From Bacteroidota bacterium (GTDB lineage Bacteria; Bacteroidota; Ignavibacteria; Kapaibacteriales; UBA2268): a stretch of DNA of 7,594 bases. The notes below the pieces were generated by a model, which ran no database searches, was not told where the DNA came from, and saw only the letters and a program-made list of their open reading frames with translations. Position numbers and translations under genes: made by a program. The DNA lies in NCBI GenBank assembly GCA_022708005.1, contig JAKIZN010000070.1, forward strand, positions 1 through 7,594, in the 5' to 3' direction. How positions within the stretch are numbered: the stretch's first letter is position 1; the number at the start of each line of letters is the position of its first letter. Below are positions 5,924-7,594 of this stretch, piece after piece.

Positions 5924-6216
5924 GAACCCAAAGGGTTCAAATGTTTGTAGTAATGAATAATCGGCGAGTTATACGACTCCGTAGGAGTCGCATTGGGTTA
6001 GCATTATACGACTCCGTAGGAGTCGCATTGGGTTAGCATTATACGACTCCGTAGGAGTCGCATTGGTTTAGCATTATACGACTCCGTAGGAGTCGCATTG
6101 GTTTAGCATTATACGACTCCGTAGGAGTCGCATTGGTTTAGCATTATACGACTCCGTAGGAGTCGCATTAGGTTATGCAATCTTATTTTCTACAAACATC
6201 AAATCCCTTCGGGATT
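5924..6216. repeat. Symmetric composite palindromic element
   Basis: The parts lie in mirror order. A 6-3-6 hairpin (GAACCC-AAA-GGGTTC, 5924-5938) is followed by 2 nt, then ATGTTTGTAG (5941-5950), then a core holding six tandem hairpins. After the core come CTACAAACAT (6190-6199), 2 nt, and a second 6-3-6 hairpin (AATCCC-TTC-GGGATT, 6202-6216). The two 10-mers are exact reverse complements and the 2-nt gaps match on both sides. The outer hairpins share architecture but not sequence. I recall similar hairpin, ATGTTTGTAG, hairpin arrangements between genes of Bacteroidota; this is memory only. The layout suggests a non-autonomous mobile element or a folded RNA. No transposase is present. Confidence 0.7.
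5971..6180. repeat. Six tandem 35-bp units, each with a CGACTCC-GTA-GGAGTCG hairpin
   Basis: The 17-bp palindrome occurs at 5974, 6009, 6044, 6079, 6114 and 6149, exactly 35 bp apart. The hairpin part, ATACGACTCC through GGAGTCGCAT, is identical in all six. The linker is CATTGGGTTAGCATT after units 1-2, CATTGGTTTAGCATT after units 3-5, and diverged after unit 6. The stem extends to 10 bp with one imperfect pair, which is A-C in + strand RNA but G-U in - strand RNA. As RNA it would therefore fold better when transcribed from the right, the direction of the nor gene. Grouped linker variants suggest growth by unit duplication. Confidence 0.95.
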
Positions 6217-6258
6217 AATAAACCCAAATAATGCATCATGCCCCTTATGAGACAGCCC

Positions 6259-6270
6259 CATCTTAAAGCC
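6259..6270 (+). repeat. Stray copy of the 12-mer flank CATCTTAAAGCC
   Basis: CATCTTAAAGCC is the last 12 bases of the 40-bp hairpin repeat (5902-5913, and 59-70 inverted). Here it occurs again without the hairpin. It may be a remnant of a third copy or a target-like sequence; a 12-mer match alone is limited evidence. Confidence 0.4.
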
Positions 6271-6280
6271 ACTTTCACCC

Positions 6281-6321
6281 AAAAGAAAAGCGGGCGACCT
6301 ATTTTATAAGTTCGCCCGCTT
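6281..6321 (-). terminator. Intrinsic terminator of the nitric oxide reductase gene
   Basis: On the - strand a 10-bp GC-rich stem (6321-6312 with 6297-6288, core AAGCGGGCGA) with a 14-nt AT-rich loop is followed by TTCTTTT, within the run TTTTCTTTT. It begins 26 bp past the TAA at 6347. Unlike the other hairpins here, it has no second copy in the window and looks like a dedicated terminator. Confidence 0.85.
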
Positions 6322-6346
6322 GATTAAATGCTTTTATCCTAAGAGC

Positions 6347-7594
6347 TTATTTCTTTTTCTTGATTGTAAATGTAATCACAAATAAAGCAAAGGCAAAAGC
6401 TCCAACAGCAAACACGGTATCGCCCACTATTCTGAGCCACTTGAATGTGTTCATCAAATCCGAGTGCATAAATTCGGCTGTTCTTGCATACCAAAGCCCA
6501 TGCTCGACACTTGCTACAGATTGCAAAATGCCAGTCGGCAGCAAGCTTAGCAATGCCATTAATAGCAAGCCAATATTAACTCCCCAGAATGATGTTTTCA
6601 TTAGTGTTTCGTTCCATTTCGCCTCTGTGTTCATAGCCCTGATTACAAACAGCATCAAGCCCATGCCAAGCACACCATATACGCCGAATAGTGCCGTATG
6701 CCCGTGGAGAGGCGTTGTGTTTAGCCCTTGTATATAGTATAACGATATTGGTGGATTGATAAGGAAACCGAATACTCCCGCACCGATAAAGTTCCAAAAT
6801 GCTACTGCAATGAAACTATAAATAGCCCATTTATATTTTTCGAGCCACTCCGTTGCAGATGAAATTTGCATATTTTTGTATGCCTCGAAGCCCATTAGGA
6901 CAAGTGGAACAACTTCGAGAGCGCTGAATGTGGCTCCTAACGCTAATATTGCCGTTGGGGTTCCAGAGAAATATAAGTGGTGGAAGGTGCCGATAATACC
7001 GCCAGCCAAGAAAATTGTTGTCGATGCTAACGAAGCAACTGTTGCAGTTCTAATTTTGAGTAGTCCAATTTTGACAAATAAGAAAGCGATTACAACGGTA
7101 GCAAATACTTCAAAGAAGCCTTCTACCCAAAGGTGAACAACCCACCATCTCCAATATTCAGCTATTGCCAAGTGTGTGCGTTGTCCCCACATCAAGCCAG
7201 CGCCGTAGAATAGAGCTATTGCTATTATTGATAAGGCGAATAAGATTAGCAAAGGCTTGTTCTCGTCTTTTTTCTTGATTGCAGGCATAAGAGGACCAAA
7301 CATTAGAACTAACCAAATCAATAGCCCAACAAACAAGAATATTTGCCAGAATCTGCCTAAATCTACGTATTCATATCCTTGATGCCCGAACCAGAAGCCC
7401 GATACGAGTCCAAGTTTTTGCATAATTGCAAACCATTGCCCAGCCAAAGAGCCTACAACGATAATCAGCAAAGCTATGAATAGGAAGTTTACGCCAAATT
7501 TCTGATATTTGGGTTCATAGCCCGAAACGGCTGGGGCAATGAACATACCAGTTGCTAGCCAAGAAGTTGCTATCCAGAATATGCCCAATTGCAC
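6347..7594 (-). CDS. norB: Quinol-dependent nitric oxide reductase, C-terminal part (gene runs off the right edge)
   Basis: This integral membrane enzyme reduces two NO to N2O using electrons from quinol. The 415 visible residues are the C-terminal part of a protein usually about 750 long; the frame is open to the window edge, so no start is present. Counting from the first visible codon, HLWVE (154-158) gives FeB ligands His154 and Glu158, GTFHH (202-206) gives His205 and His206, SALEVVP holds Glu227, and LHGH (296-299) gives His297 (heme b3) and His299 (heme b). Spacing matches cytochrome c-type NorB: 51 residues from the first His to the His pair. The early motifs EPKYQKFGVN and FGHQGYEYVDLGRFWQ, and the ending WYARTAEF, are typical of the single-chain quinol type and not of cNOR. 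The N-terminal extension and one heme b ligand lie outside. It ends in KKKK. Role: denitrification or NO detoxification. Confidence 0.93.
   Translation of the reverse strand: MQLGIFWIATSWLATGMFIAPAVSGYEPKYQKFGVNFLFIALLIIVVGSLAGQWFAIMQKLGLVSGFWFGHQGYEYVDLGRFWQIFLFVGLLIWLVLMFGPLMPAIKKKDENKPLLILFALSIIAIALFYGAGLMWGQRTHLAIAEYWRWWVVHLWVEGFFEVFATVVIAFLFVKIGLLKIRTATVASLASTTIFLAGGIIGTFHHLYFSGTPTAILALGATFSALEVVPLVLMGFEAYKNMQISSATEWLEKYKWAIYSFIAVAFWNFIGAGVFGFLINPPISLYYIQGLNTTPLHGHTALFGVYGVLGMGLMLFVIRAMNTEAKWNETLMKTSFWGVNIGLLLMALLSLLPTGILQSVASVEHGLWYARTAEFMHSDLMNTFKWLRIVGDTVFAVGAFAFALFVITFTIKKKK

Larger units (their letters stand above)
5702..6346. other. Gene-free convergent intergenic region packed with repeats
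   Basis: This 645-bp gap between the 3' ends of asnB (+) and the NO reductase gene (-) has no credible reading frame. Frames inside the 35-bp array are short and change with each unit because 35 is not a multiple of three. Nearly all of 5751-6216 is accounted for by the repeats listed. What remains is 5702-5750, an AT-rich stretch ending in seven T, and 6217-6280, where I see only the stray 12-mer. Confidence 0.85.

Noticed and set aside
5971..6170. Short peptides on the - strand starting MRLLRSR from each array unit
   Set aside because: They arise automatically from the ATGCGACTCC palindrome, run into stops within about 20 codons, and have no ribosome site; the 35-bp period shifts the frame every unit.
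5971..6180. CRISPR array (regular 35-bp period, palindromic repeat)
   Set aside because: There are no unique spacers: the linkers are 12-18 bp and nearly identical between units, and no cas gene is visible. It is a simple tandem repeat.
5924..6216. Integron attC site or cassette array
   Set aside because: No GTTRRRY core sites, no integrase and no cassette reading frames; the hairpins are tandem and identical rather than paired R/L sites.

Overview
The window is AT-rich bacterial chromosome and most likely comes from the Bacteroidota/Chlorobiota (FCB) group. Three things point there. Two divergent promoter candidates fit the Bacteroidota-type -7 box TAnnTTTG. The gene products have the flavour of that group: a membrane-anchored GH2-like protein, PdxJ, a long AsnB-type amidotransferase and a quinol-dependent NO reductase. 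The gaps also carry several families of short palindromic repeats of a kind I recall from such genomes. The species cannot be named from this sequence. An Ignavibacteria- or Kapabacteria-like lineage is a guess.

Layout. At the left edge, 18 codons of a + strand frame end at base 59 and are followed by a hairpin with a T-run that looks like a terminator. A large - strand gene (172-2778) encodes an exported GH2-fold protein with a six-helix membrane tail and an apparently degenerate active site. A 247-bp divergent control region (2779-3025) separates it from a tight + strand pair: pdxJ (vitamin B6 synthesis, 3026-3769) and, 9 bp later, an asparagine synthase-type amidotransferase (3779-5701). 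At the right edge, a - strand gene (6347 to beyond 7594) encodes the C-terminal 415 residues of a quinol-type nitric oxide reductase with all visible metal ligands intact and its own intrinsic terminator.

The convergent gap 5702-6346 has no credible gene but is crowded with structure. In order it holds: a long imperfect inverted repeat with 40-nt arms; a 40-bp hairpin element whose exact inverted copy lies 5.8 kb away at 59-98; and a 293-bp composite element of striking symmetry. In the composite element, an outer 6-3-6 hairpin, 2 nt and a 10-bp terminal inverted repeat enclose six tandem 35-bp units with identical hairpins. The same inverted repeat, 2 nt and a second outer 6-3-6 hairpin then follow in mirror order. 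This is the least explained and most interesting part of the window. No transposase or RNA-processing gene is in view to explain it.

How the genes work together: pdxJ and asnB are almost certainly co-transcribed, but I see no pathway link among the GH2-like protein, B6 synthesis, amidotransferase and NO reductase. Apart from the repeats and the odd GH2-like protein, this looks like ordinary housekeeping and respiratory chromosome.
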